Below are positions 21,068 to 32,580 of a DNA stretch of 64,000 nt, piece after piece (within the stretch, counting starts at the first letter, position 1; every line of letters begins with the position of its first letter). Where the stretch lies: contig JAVMKO010000009.1 of assembly GCA_032164245.1 (NCBI GenBank), positions 84,362,712-84,426,711 of the forward strand, in the 5' to 3' direction. Position numbers and translations under genes: made by a program. The notes below the pieces were generated by a model that saw nothing but the letters and a program-made list of their open reading frames with translations, searched no databases and had not been told where the DNA came from. This stretch comes from Sternotherus odoratus (Eukaryota; Chordata; Testudines; Kinosternidae).

Positions 21068-22889
21068 TAACATAAGAACATAAGAACATAAGAACGGCCA
21101 TACTGGGTCAGACCAAAGGTCCATCTAGCCCAGCATCCTGTCTACCGACAGTGGCCAGTGCCAGGTGCCCCAGAGTGAGTGAACCTAACAGGTATGATCG
21201 AGCGATCTCTCTCCTGCCATCCATCATCCCCCTCTGACAGACAGAGGCTAGGGACACCATTCATTACCCATCCCGGCTAATAGCCATTTATGGACTTAGC
21301 CTCCATGAATTTATCCAGCTCTCTTTTAAACCCTGTTATAGTCCTAGTCTTCACAGCCTCCTCAGGTAAGGAGTTCCACAGGTTGACTGTGCGCTGTGTG
21401 AAGAAGAACTTCCTTTTATTTGTTTTAAACCTGCTGCACGCCAATTTCATTGAGTGGCCCCTAGTTCTTCTATTTTGGGAACAAGTAAATAACTTTTCCT
21501 TATTTACTTCCTCCACACCACTCATAATTTTATATACCTCTATCATATCCCCCCTTAGTCTCCTCTTTTCCAAGCTAAAAAGTCCTAGCCTCTTTAATCT
21601 CTCTTCATATGGGACCCGTTCCAAACCCCTAATCATTTTAGTTGCCCTTCTCTGAACCTTTTCTAGTGCCAATATATCCTTTTTGAGATGAGGAGACCAC
21701 ATTTGTACGCAGTATTCAAGATGTGGGCGCACCATGGATTTGTATAAGGGCAATAAGATATTCTCCGACTTATTCTCTATCCCTTTTTTAATGATTCCTA
21801 ACATCCTGTTTGCTTTTTTGACTGCCGCTGCACACTGCGTGGATGCCTTCAGAGAACTATCCACAATGACTCCCAGGTCTTTTTCCTGATTGGTTGTAGC
21901 TAAATTAGCCCCCATCATATTGTATGTATAGTTGGGGTTATTTTTTCCAATGTGCATTACTTTACATTTATCCACATTAAATTTCATTTGCCATTTTGTT
22001 GCCCAATCACTTAGTTTAGTGAGATCTTTTTGAAGTTCTTCACAGTCTGCTTTGGTCCTTACTACTTTGAGCAGTTTAGTATCATCTGCAAACTTTGCCA
22101 CATCACTGTTTACCCCTTCCTCCAAATCATTTATAAATAAGTTGAATAGGATCGGTCCCAGGACTGACCCTTGGGGAACACCACTAGTTACCCCTCTCCA
22201 TTCTGAAAAAGTTCTATTTATTCCTACCCTTTGTTCCCTGTCTTTTAACCAGTTTTCAATCCATGAGAAGATCTTCCCTCTTATCCCATGGCAGCTTAAT
22301 TTACGTAAGAGCCTTTGGTGAGGGACCTTGTCAAAGGCTTTCTGGAAATCTAAGTACACTATGTCCACCGGATCCCCCTTGTCCACATGTTTGCTGACCC
22401 CTTCAAAGAACTCTAATAGATTAGTAAGACACGATTTCCCTTTGCAGAAACCATGTTGACTTTTGCCCAACAATTTATGCTCTTCTATGTGTCTGACAAT
22501 TTTATTCTTTACTATTGTTTCAACTAACTTTCCCAGTACGAACGTTAGACTGACTGGTCTGTAATTGCCAGGATCACCTCTAGAGCCCTTTTTAAATATT
22601 GGCGTTACATTAGCTATCTTCCAGTCACTGGGCACAGTAGCCAATTTAAAGGATAGGTTACAAACCCTCGTTAATAGTGCCGCAATTTCACATTTGAGTT
22701 CTTTCAGAACTCTTGGGTGAATGCCATCTGGTCCCGGTGACTTGTTACAGTTAAGTTTATCAATGAGTTCCAGAACCTCCTCTACTGATACTTCAATTTG
22801 TGACAATACCTCAGATTTGTCACCTACAAAAGACAGCTCAGGTTTAGGAATCTCCCTAACGTCCTCAGCCGTGAAGACTGAAGCAAAGT
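21068..22889 (-). mobile_element. CR1 LINE, 5'-truncated, open RT frame
   Basis: Minus-strand CR1 copy of about 1.8 kb. It has the 3' UTR at 21068-21276 with the terminal repeated 'ataagaac' units, and a reverse-transcriptase ORF that stays open to the 5' break near 22889. The endonuclease domain is absent, as is usual for truncated target-primed insertions. It is the least decayed CR1 copy in the window. Confidence 0.95.
21277..22806 (-). CDS. CR1 reverse transcriptase, partial
   Basis: 509 residues of the CR1 ORF2 protein, and the frame continues upstream to about 22887. Visible reverse-transcriptase motifs are YLDFQKAFDKVPH near 147-159, the PQGSVLGP block near 210-217 and the catalytic FADD box near 238-241, followed by the thumb and the conserved C-terminal region (MVRPHLEYCVQMWSP). 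The ORF2 N-terminus with the apurinic endonuclease is missing, so this copy cannot move on its own. The absence of stops or frameshifts indicates a fairly recent insertion. Confidence 0.9.
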   Translation of the reverse strand: MSQIEVSVEEVLELIDKLNCNKSPGPDGIHPRVLKELKCEIAALLTRVCNLSFKLATVPSDWKIANVTPIFKKGSRGDPGNYRPVSLTFVLGKLVETIVKNKIVRHIEEHKLLGKSQHGFCKGKSCLTNLLEFFEGVSKHVDKGDPVDIVYLDFQKAFDKVPHQRLLRKLSCHGIRGKIFSWIENWLKDREQRVGINRTFSEWRGVTSGVPQGSVLGPILFNLFINDLEEGVNSDVAKFADDTKLLKVVRTKADCEELQKDLTKLSDWATKWQMKFNVDKCKVMHIGKNNPNYTYNMMGANLATTNQEKDLGVIVDSSLKASTQCAAAVKKANRMLGIIKKGIENKSENILLPLYKSMVRPHLEYCVQMWSPHLKKDILALEKVQRRATKMIRGLERVPYEERLKRLGLFSLEKRRLRGDMIEVYKIMSGVEEVNKEKLFTCSQNRRTRGHSMKLACSRFKTNKRKFFFTQRTVNLWNSLPEEAVKTRTITGFKRELDKFMEAKSINGY

Positions 22890-24289
22890 GAATTTTCCAA
22901 AGTGTAAATAAGTGATTACAGCATCTCTCAGGAAGTTTGTGTCCACAGTTTTAGCCACAAGGTTGCTGAAATTTGCGATGAGCATTGAGCAGGACTTCAA
23001 TCACAACAAAGCATGCTTTGTATACAACACATGACTCGAGTCACTCCACATCTAAAACCAATTGAAGGAGATTTCAGAAGGCCTTCATAGATTACAGACT
23101 GATGACGCTCCTGTCACAGTCTCACTAGCAGCCTGGGTTGATCTAAGTTACAAAGAACTGGAACCGCCCGAGGAAAGAAGCAAAGAAAGATTTAGAAACA
23201 CTATGGAATAATTCCAACTACTTAGCCAAAATGACTGACCAGAGACAGAGACCAGAACAGGAAACAGAGGGTGAAACATGGGTGATGGAACATAATCCTC
23301 CTCTTCTAGCATTTCAACACTGAAGATCCCGATTTCTGCTTCAGAGCTCTATTTTCAAAGAAGACTGAGCTGGACAAAAACGGTAGAAAACCGTGGAAGT
23401 AAAATCTCACGAGACAGAACAGTTCGATTCAGCACTTTCTCAAGTTTTAAAAGCCCTGTGCTCCTTTGCAGGAAGCTGAGCATCAGTCAAGTGCCCTTAT
23501 TATTGGAAATTACATATTAGGATTGATGCTAAAAAGCAAATATGTTGGTACAAGTGTGTTTATAGCTAAGGGCAGATTGCTGGAGTGGAAGGAGGAACTA
23601 GTTTGTGAACTACTTAGTTCTTGTCAGCATTTCCTATTGGACACGTGAGGATTTCCCCTTGGTGTGTGTGAGGATTAAACCTGCTCACAAAGTGAAGCGC
23701 ACAGCGTGTGTTTCAATTCACAACAGCTTTCTTGGTTTTCTTAGAACAAAAGCCAGCCATACTCCCCCCACATGGGGCTACTCCTTATCCGAGAAGTGAT
23801 CAGAAATCAGGAAAACTCCCAATAGCAGCTCAACCTGCTCCTCTTTCATGCTGCTTCAGCTTCCTTTGGGTTTCTGGAGACTAAGGATGTGCAAAGAGCG
23901 GGACCTGGCTGGAAGTCACACAGGGACTTCTGTCTCCAGGCGGTTCTGCTCATGAAGATCAGCAGTGAATGACGGTTGTATCACACTTGTTGTGTGAACA
24001 TCTCCAAACTCTCAAACTCTACACACCAATTACAAACTGAGGGTCAAAATCTGCCCTGCTCAGCACATGTCCCAGGGACTTCGTTTGGAGGTGGGAATTT
24101 GGGAGGCCGGACAATTATATAAAACTAGAGCATGACCTACAAGCATCCCTCCTCAGCTGGGGCCCTCCCTGAGACAACCTACATGTGCTGGGACTGGCCG
24201 GTGGAGACGCAGTAGGTGCAGCAGTGCACTTCCCCCATCACTGGTCCAGAACTAAGGTCCCAGTGTGATGGGAGGGATTCTGTGGTGAT

Positions 24290-24375
24290 TAAAGGGCTTC
24301 TCTGCCTGATTTGGAGCAGGAGTTTTAACCTGGGCCTCCCACCTCCCAGGTGACTCCTTTACCACCTGGCTCTTG
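24290..24375 (-). repeat. tRNA-like SINE fragment
   Basis: Reverse complement contains 'cacctgggaggtgggaggcc' and a B-box-like 'ggttaaaactc' before 'ctgctccaaatcaggcagag', typical of amniote tRNA-derived SINEs. Too short to assign to a family. Confidence 0.45.
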
Positions 24376-25375
24376 GCTGGTCAGGGGGCTCAGCCTGGAC
24401 AATTTGGAATGGTCTCGGTTTTGTCCCAGTGCGGAATAGGACAATATTTTGCAACCTTGAATGTCTTCATTCGATGGGGGCCATTTCCTACCCTGTTGGA
24501 CCCTAACAGGAAGTCTGGACCCGCTGATCCCGCCTGACCTTTCCTCAGCACGAAAGAGAAAGCTCAGATGTGTTGAATTTGAACTCAAGATAAAGAGCCG
24601 TGTCCTCGGTCAGCCGGGAATCTCGGCTGTTGGCAGTTTCTGGCTTGAGGATCTTGAGACTAGTTCCATGTTGCAGAGTTGCTGTCAACACCCCCTCGCT
24701 GCACCCAGCAGGCTAGCCACGGAGTCTCCTGCAGGCTGCAGACGCAGTGACATGAGAGACAGCGCGCTGGAAGAGCAGAAGGTTCCCATCTCCGCTTTCC
24801 CAGCGGGATTGCAAAGAGGGAAATATCTCAACCGGGAAGTCAAAGTGCAAGCACAACAACTTTGCACTTCCACAGCTACTTGCCAACTCTGCTGTTCCAT
24901 ACACTGATTATTGTCCGCTGCTTTCTCCCTTAGCAGGCGCTGCTTTATCTGCCCTGGTCGTGCTGCAGACTCGCTATTTTCAGGTGTTTGACATTCATGG
25001 TTTCAGATCTAATTATTCTGCTCATAAACCAGAGCTTTCCCCCCCCCCCCACCCCATTCCCCACCACAACAGGTTTGAGAAGCCCACTCAGGTCCTGCCC
25101 ACTGGGAGGACTTCCTTGAATACAAATCAGACAATATGGCATCACTAGACAGGAAAATCGTAAGACACAGAGCCTCCCGCCCCATCTCTCTGCTGTATAT
25201 AGAAGTCTTGGGACCACTCCTCCCAGCAGCCAGGCCCCAGACGCTGCATGTTGCAGACACACTTGCTAAACACACATGAACAAAACAGGGTGTTAGTGTT
25301 CTCACCTGCCTCAGAGAAGGCCAGGCAGAGAACAACTGTCAAAAAAGCAAACAGGATGTTAGGAATCACTCAGTA

Positions 25376-25437
25376 GACAGGGCACTAGGCTGGATGGACC
25401 TTTGGTCTGACCCAGTATGGCCTTTCTTACGTTCTAA
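25376..25437 (+). mobile_element. CR1 LINE 3' tail
   Basis: Only the last 60 or so bases of the CR1 3' UTR, including 'ctggatggacctttggtctg' and the terminal 'ttcttacgttct'. A severely 5'-truncated insertion. Confidence 0.85.
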
Positions 25438-25819
25438 CTCTTATTTAAGCAACAATTAGAGCAGAGAGACAAGACCCAGCGCCCCCAGAAAGCAGCTCTG
25501 CAAACAGGCTGACTGATTCCTGCTGACTGGCTTTGCCCGGCTCAGCACAGCCACCTTCCCTATCTCGTACCCCACACATTTTCTCCTGGTTCAGGGATAA
25601 GATAGAAGCTGCTAACTCAGCTTGCAGAGTGGAGCAGGAGAGAACACTCATGCTGTGAGTGCTGAGGGGATACAAATGCCGACACTTCAGACCTGGTATT
25701 TGCCCTTACACAGGCTAAAGGAGCTTAACTCTGGAGTTCTTGGCTTTCCTTTATATTGCAGCCAGGTACCCTTTCTTCCAGTGCATTATGGGAGTGAGAT
25801 GCTAACGCTGGGTCAGACA

Positions 25820-26235
25820 AACCCGACAAAAAGTCATGGAAATTGTGAAAGCATTTTGTTCTCTTTTCAGAACGAACCAACTTTTATTTCTGAATATTTT
25901 CAAACCAAAACATTTTCCCCAGCCTGTTTTTCTTTTCTTTTTTGTTCTTTTTTACAAAATGACTTTTTTATTTTGAAAATGTCATGACTAAGCTGACCAA
26001 TCAAAACTGACAATGCAAAAACACAACTGGAAACAAAGAAAACAATGATGGGCAGCACACAACAAACAACCCCAAAATTTGAAAAAGAAACACGCTGACT
26101 AAACTTTGCACTTACTGTTTCTATGGAAAGTGTTTAGATTTTTATTTAAACCATTTTATTTCCTAAATTTTTTTGTGAAACACTTTCTCTTTTTTTTTTT
26201 TTTAAAAAAAAGGTCATTTTTGGTGAAATATTGTC
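25820..26235. repeat. AT-rich repeat text of unknown family
   Basis: Long stretch with alternating poly(T) and poly(A) motifs and 'gaatattttcaaaccaaaac' text. It resembles other AT-rich segments in the window but has no clear boundaries. Confidence 0.35.
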
Positions 26236-26788
26236 CCACTCCAACACTCCCCGGATGTAGCAGAATTTCTTTTTCCTTCTGAAACCATGGCTCTTCCATT
26301 GCCCGCATGGCTGGTCACTTCTCACCTACTGTTCCCTTAGCCTGCAAACCCGCGCTGGAGGCCGGACGGACACTACAAAGATCAGGGTGGATACAGCGAA
26401 CTAGGCACCTGCTGCAGCTTCCCACAGGCCCGAAGGGACTGTTCCCATCAGCTCATCTGGACTCCTGCGTAAGCCAGGCCACAGGACTTCACACAAGAAT
26501 TTCTGCATTGAGCCTGCAACTTCTGCTTCAGCTAGAGCAGAGCTGGTGGAAACCGTCCTCCCCGGGCGTTTGAGACCTTGCCCAGCAAGCGACTGACGGG
26601 TTTACCACGTAGGCCGATCCGTAGGGTTGTGTCCGGGGCTCGGGGAAATAAGGGGCGACTTTTTAACAGCAGCCTCATCATGCCATTGCTGTGCTCACCC
26701 CGAGACCCCCTCTCCATACAATACATAGCAAAGCCTGATGCAAGGTCAGGCCTCAGCGCTAGGAACACGGGGAACCTACCCCAGAAAA

Positions 26789-26969
26789 AGCAACAGTCTT
26801 GTAGCACCTTATAGACTAACAGATTTTCGGGATCATGAGCTTCACTCATCTGATGAAGTGGGTCTTGGCCCACGAAAGCTCATGATCCCGAAGATCTGTT
26901 AGTCTATAAGGTGCTACAAGACTGTCGCTTTTGTAGATCCAGACTCACAGGGCTACCCCTCTGATACTT
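26789..26969 (+). mobile_element. Fold-back element with hammerhead-like centre
   Basis: Near-perfect inverted repeat. The arm 'gtcttgtagcacc...' from about 26797 is matched by its complement ending near 26923, about 50 bases per arm. The centre holds CTGATGA, a hairpin (GTGGGT / GCCCAC) and GAAA. A tail 'ggctacccctctgatac' follows. It is flanked by a 10-bp duplication CCCCAGAAAA (26779-26788 and 26970-26979). Codes for no protein. Confidence 0.75.
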
Positions 26970-27689
26970 CCCCAGAAAAGTGACAGCCCAGCTCCCCCTG
27001 GTGTCCTACTGGAGCTATAACATGCAGGTCATCCCCGTGACGATTATTGTTATCCTCGTTATTTGCTCATCAAGATTCCCGCAGACAAAGGACACAGGCC
27101 CTTAGGGGCATTGACTTCTAGCACGTTTAGTGTAGATGGGTGGCCAGCCGCGTCTCCCCGGGTCTCCAGACAGGGCAGCGGAGCTCAGTCTGACGGTTCA
27201 GCGGGTCAGACAGGCTGGGAGAACTACACATGTCCATTGGGCCCTGGCATCCTCTCCGCCCCCGATGGAGCAGGAACAGAGCCAGGCCAGGGGAAATCAG
27301 CTTCGTGCTGGACTCTACAGTATGACAACAGCTCTGCTTCTGGATAACAAACAGCTGCAGGGCACCTCCCGCTGCAGGCCTCTGGTGGCAGTGGGGAGGA
27401 TTCGGGTAGCCACCCACCACAGAGAAAAGCAAGCTGCGGCCTCGCTAAGTGAGTCAGCGAAAGGCTCCTTTCACTGCGACCGGTCTTCCCCTCCTGCAAG
27501 GAAAGGCGGAGGCTGGGCGAGGCAGCGAGATGGTCCCTGGCTGCCATAGCCACGTCCATGGAGAGTGAACGCAAAGCCCTGGAGAGACACACTCAGATAC
27601 GGACCCAACTCATTTAGGCGCCTTTGCGATACCCAGTGTATGGACTCTATGGCCACGGAAAGAAGCATGCAGTAGAGACATGCCCATAG

Positions 27690-27805
27690 ACTGTAAGCTC
27701 CCTGGAACAGGGACATTTTTGTTGGGTTTGTACAGCACCTTGCACACCAGGGTCCCAGTCTGTGATTGGGGTCCCAAGTGTTACATGCATTACAGTAACG
27801 CTCAC
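27690..27805 (+). repeat. SINE-like fragment (CORE/MIR type)
   Basis: Contains 'actgtaagctccctggaaca' and 'tttgtacagcaccttgcaca', phrases common to an old amniote SINE 3' region. Ends undefined. Confidence 0.45.
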
Positions 27806-28602
27806 TAGCAGCCACCAGCAACCAGAGCCCAGACCTAAAATCTCCCATCCCGCCGAGATCAGAATCTAGATCCAAATTTTGCCGCTTCAGCGCCCCATTC
27901 TTAACCGCTCCAGTCCAACTCCGCAGTTCACTGAGGGACCAAGGAACGTCCCAGGGCTCTGCAGCTGTCCTCCTCCAGTGCAGCTCGGTCCAGAACATGG
28001 GACACGGGGCACAGGACTGGGACTCTGGTGATTTGGGTTCCAATTAAAGGAGACGTCAACTCCAAGCAGCACCAGACCCTGCCAGAACAACAGATGCAAA
28101 ACCTGCAGACACAGCTCCGCTGCTCCAATCGACAACACCCTCCCCCACCCCCCGCCAAAACACCTTTCAAAATCCATGGTCCTACAGCAGCCTACCACAA
28201 CGGGTGGTGTACCTCACCCAGGGCACTCAATCCCCAATAACTCCTGTGGGGGTGAAACCCGACCATCATTACGCTCTCACACAGGAAAATGATAAAAGGG
28301 AAAAACACCCTATCGCCGGTGGGTGAGCCCTTCTCCCAGGTGATCCCTCCGCATCTGACCTCTCCGTCCTCATCCGCCAGGGAAACCTGCACGACACCGT
28401 CAACAGATGAGCCTGGGAGCTGAAATTCACAATTCTGCTAGATACTAAAAACCATGGACTGAACAGAGGCTCTGGATTTATGGCTTATTACAGCAACCTG
28501 TAACCCCTGTAACCACCCTTCTGTGACCGGAGAGGTATTAATGGTGCCTTGAAATGTGTTAGCTACTTATGCTAAACACTCTGTTCCATCTTGTGTTTCA
28601 CT

Positions 28603-28742
28603 GTGGCACTGGGAGCCCATTTCCAGTCCCGAAGAAGAGCTGAGTGTGGCTTGACAGCTTGTCCCTCTCGCCAACCCAAGTTGGTCAATAAGAGATATTC
28701 CCTCCCCCACCTTGTCTCTCTGAGATCCTGGCACCAACGTGG
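28603..28742 (+). repeat. Old repeat, related hairpin architecture
   Basis: Contains 'gaagaagagctgagtgtggc', 'aagttggtcaataagagata' and 'caccttgtctctctgagatc', a widespread sauropsid repeat. Its CNGAAGA-hairpin-GNNA-GCTTGTC layout is a decayed version of the hammerhead-like layout at 20705. Core residues here are mutated. Confidence 0.5.
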
Positions 28743-31700
28743 CTCATTCTGAAAAGAGAAACATTCTCATCGCAATTCAGATGGAATGAAAATGAAAAAT
28801 ATTTTTCCAATGTCCGTTTTTGTATTTTACTCCTGGCGCTTTTCCTTCCCACTCACAAGGGCACAAAAAATATTTGGAAAATGGGTTCAAATCAATCTAG
28901 GGAAAATTCACATTAATTCAGCAACAAATTCAGACAACAATTTTTCATTATATTAAAATAAATTGCAGAACTGAGTCCCTATATTTTTCAACCGGCTCTT
29001 GTTTTCACTCTTCCTCCCTGGAGATGTGAAGGAACTGGATACTCTCACAAACCACTTGAAAATCCATTTGAAATGTATTTTCTCATTGTTAAGTTACATT
29101 AAAAGTACTTTATCTCAAAGAGGTGTGGGGACAGTGCAGCAGGATTTGAAAGACAGGAGCTGGGACGCAGCACAGTGGCATTTAGAAGCTAGCACTTTAA
29201 TTTCACTTTCAAAGCTCACAGAGAAATAAAACCTCTATGGCACTTTTTAAAAAGCCTCATTTTTCCCTTTGCTTTTAAACATTTTTGTTTTCCTGCTCTG
29301 CTGTGAGTATCAAAGCTCTGGAGGTTATTTAAAAGGTCAACTCTCTACGTATTTAGTGCTCTGGTCCTTTCCATCCTCCTAGGACATTTCTGCTATTATT
29401 GGGTCATAATAAAAATTGGACTTTAAAGGTGGATGTACATTGGTTACATATGGGCCTGCTGCATTATAGTACACCAGATCACCATTCACGGGTCATGAAA
29501 AGCAGGGTGAGGTTCTTCGGGGCAGAAGGGTTGTGGGAAGAGGAGGAAGATTCAGTTTGCTTGAGTCCATTTCAGATTCCTGCAATTCACCCCTAGACTC
29601 CCGCTCCATACAGTACATTGCTGCTCAGTATTTGCCTTCATTTATTTGAATGATTGGTCCAAGAGCTAATGAGGAAGACTTTCCTAAATTCTGGACCTCA
29701 CCCCTCCTCCATTCCTTACCCAGCGGTTTGAAATTCTATAAGCAACAGTGTGCCCCGAGGGTCTGATATTAATGGGTCTCTACAATCCTGTTACTTATTG
29801 CTCCTAGTTCTTTTAACTTCTAGATACACACAGCGATCCCTGCAGCTCATTTGATGCAGGACTGGGTGACAGGCAACTAACTGGTAATTAGAAAAGGGGC
29901 GGGGAGTGAAGGGTTTTTATGTTGCCCTCATTTAAAGTCGGAGGTTTCTGTTCTGGAGGGATTTGTTTGGGGCTCATGTTTATTGGAGTACACATGGCTG
30001 CCCCTGGGTGGCACCAAAAACAAAGAGAATTGATAGGCTGCTAGTCAAGCAGATTCCCATTTAAGAATGAGAAATCACCTGACTTCCCACTCCAAAGGCC
30101 AGAGCCCATGTGCAGAGGGATGCCGGCGGTAAAGGAATTGCACTACACTCCCTTCCTGGGCTGTGATCCCATCAAAGAACTCCGGCGTGGTTTTATTCCC
30201 TCCACTATCCAGCCCCCACCGCCACCGAGCTGGAAGAGCCTGCCCCTGGACATAACCGCAGCATTCTGCTCGAGAAAGGGGGCAGGACATAATGGATAAG
30301 CTAGAATAAAATCGACAGTGGGAGAATTGCCCTGCTAACAGGAGCAGAAGGGAAGACAGTAGAGGTTAAGTCTAGTGTACAGGGAAAAGCAGACCTGGGG
30401 CATGGTCCCTGAGTAGAGGGATTATAATGGGAGAAAACCCAGGCCTGGCCCAAGGGAGAAGCCAGGCGCCATGTGTTGGAGGTAGGAGACAAAGGATTTA
30501 AGTAAAAGGAGGATTTTGATTGTTTAATTATTCATCTCTTCCTGAGCCACTGTAAGTGACTGTTTGAGGAACTGCACTGCCTTTCTCCAGCTCTCCGAGA
30601 GCTCCAATGTGAGCGGAATTAAGAAGAGCAGAAGAGGAGTTAGTAAATATTTGATTTCTCCCTCCCCGCCCCCTTACCATCACCCTAGGGATGACGTCAG
30701 CGCATTTCTCTCCAGCCACTTCAGGGGCTCTTCCATCCTTGTCCAGCACAGTCTCACCGCCCCAGTGTGCAGCAACATGCCAACAGTAACGACCCTTCAC
30801 GCCGGGCATGTGACAAGCCCTTTGCTCCTATCACTTGGTCACTGGGCCAGCAAATTCCAGTATATTCCCCCCTCCCCTTCTTGCAGCTACTATTTATAAC
30901 TGTAAGTGGTTAATTCAAATAGCTAGGAAGTAGAGATTAGAAGGGACGTACGATTCTGCCCAAATGTGACACAGATTTTCTGTGACAGCAGACTCAGTAA
31001 AAATGAAATTGCAGCTTCCAACACGCAGTTCAAGGCGAAAGAGGCTTTTACACAAGGGGGGGTTGGAGAGTTGGTGGAACTGACGAACGCTAGGAACAGC
31101 TGCCTGGAGACCCAAGAGCACTTAGCAAGTCACCTGCGGCTGCGTGCCTGAGCTGCAGAGTAAAAGTGATGTTGGGAAAACGGAAACACAGAGCTGGGGT
31201 GCAGTGGAATGAAACGAATATTTAGGGCTCAGCTTTGCTGCTTCCACTGCCCCGCCCAGCACAGGGGTACCCGAGTGCCCAGTGCTGGTGTTCAGCGCAG
31301 ATGGTGGGAACTGGCGCACAAGGGCACAGGTGGTGGTTGTGGGGAGGTAGAGGAGACAGGCAACAAGGACTCAGACTTGGGCCATCGCATCCAAGAGCAG
31401 CTGACTCAATCTCAGAGGGGAGTTAAGACTTCACAGGTTCAGGCGTTGTTATTCTCCATGGGCGAGCCCAGCCCCACCCCGTGGAGAATGGCAGGTGGCA
31501 GAAGCATCACAAGAGCTACTCATGAGTCTGGCCAGAGCACAGACCCCAGGCCGCCCCTCAGCACCGCAGGGAATTTCCCCCTAGAGATTTTCAGTCTTGC
31601 TGGTTGATGACTAAAGAAACGTGGTGCAGAGCTGTTAGACAAGTGTCCCACCGGACCATCACAACGGTCCTGTCTGGCGTGAACGCCCAGGACTCTAGAG

Positions 31701-32000
31701 ATTCGGCAATCGGTTAACTCACCACCCCGGCACGGGAGCAGACCGGCCGACCCGAGATTCTCGTCCCCTGGTCTTCAGATGTATTCCTTCAGCACTAGAA
31801 CTGTTCAACGCACCCACTGGCCCCGGTTGCCTGCAGAGCCTATCTGCATGGTGTTCCCACAGTAAGCAGCTGCCTCTCTTTCCAAAGCCGAGGATATCCC
31901 TCCCTCAACATAGGGTCAAAAAGTCAGCAGAGTTCATGACTGAGGTCTTCAGTTTCTGATTGGAAACTGCACCTAGACTTGTACCAGCGCATGTCTGTAG

Positions 32001-32002
<2 letters not shown>

Positions 32003-32041
<39 letters not shown>
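32003..32041 (+). repeat. CA microsatellite
   Basis: Uninterrupted (AC)n of about 19 units. Likely polymorphic. The reading frames through it are not genes. Confidence 0.98.
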
Positions 32042-32042
<1 letters not shown>

Positions 32043-32295
32043 GCTGAGGTGGGGGCAGCCAGTCAGACCCCATTCTAACAGCAGTCGCAGCAATCCAATA
32101 TATATAGACCACCCCCGTTTACTGCTACCACCTCATGCCTCCATCCCTGCCCATGGTGACTTTGTGGCTGAGGTAGCTTCTGCGGAGGGACTATCCAGTT
32201 TAAAGGACCCCTCTTCCATGTTTTCTTCCCGTGGCAATCTCTGAAGTGTGTTTCCATTCCCTAAGCAGGGAACATTGATCCTCACTGAGCTGACT

Positions 32296-32580
32296 TGTGA
32301 TCAGACGAAGGACAGAACAAGGAGTAATGGTCTCAAGTTGCAGTGGGGGAGGTTTAGGTTGCATATTAGGAAAAACTTTTTCACTTGGAGGGTGGTGAAG
32401 CACTGGAATGGGTTCCCTAGGTGGGTGATGGAATCTCCTCCCTTAGAGGTTTTTAAGGTCAGAGTTGACAAAGCCCTGGCTGGGATGATTTAATTGGAGA
32501 TTGGTCCTGCTTTGAGCAGGGGGTTGGACTAGATGACCTCCTGAGGTCCCTTCCAGCCCGGAGATTCTAGGATTCTAGGA
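32296..32580 (+). mobile_element. CR1 LINE 3' fragment, second subfamily
   Basis: Sense CR1 end with 'aggaaaaactttttcacttg', 'gggttccctaggtgggtgat' and 'ttggactagatgacctcctg', finishing in two copies of 'gattctag'. The 3' end differs from the copies at 1, 4088 and 21068, so it is a different CR1 subfamily. Confidence 0.9.

Larger units (their letters stand above)
22890..26788. other. Intergenic region with repeat fragments
   Basis: No gene recognised. Holds a tRNA-derived SINE fragment near 24.3 kb, a poly(C) run near 25.04 kb, a short CR1 tail at 25376-25437 and AT-rich repeat text at about 25.84-26.23 kb. Confidence 0.5.
26970..32295. other. Intergenic region, no gene recognised
   Basis: No exon with family motifs. 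Moderately GC-rich at 27.0-28.3 kb, AT-rich at 28.75-29.4 kb. Contains a SINE-like fragment at 27690-27805, a repeat at 28603-28742 and a CA microsatellite at 32003-32041. Open frames of 100-190 codons overlap on both strands and look spurious. Confidence 0.5.

Noticed and set aside
26797..26923. Possible CRISPR-like or tRNA hairpin
   Set aside because: A single long inverted repeat with no repeat-spacer array and no tRNA cloverleaf; better explained as a fold-back repeat.
27471..28043. 190-codon minus-strand frame
   Set aside because: Overlaps a SINE-like fragment and has no similarity I recognise; likely chance.
31924..32112. Open frame rich in alternating Val-Cys
   Set aside because: It is produced by the CA microsatellite at 32003-32041.
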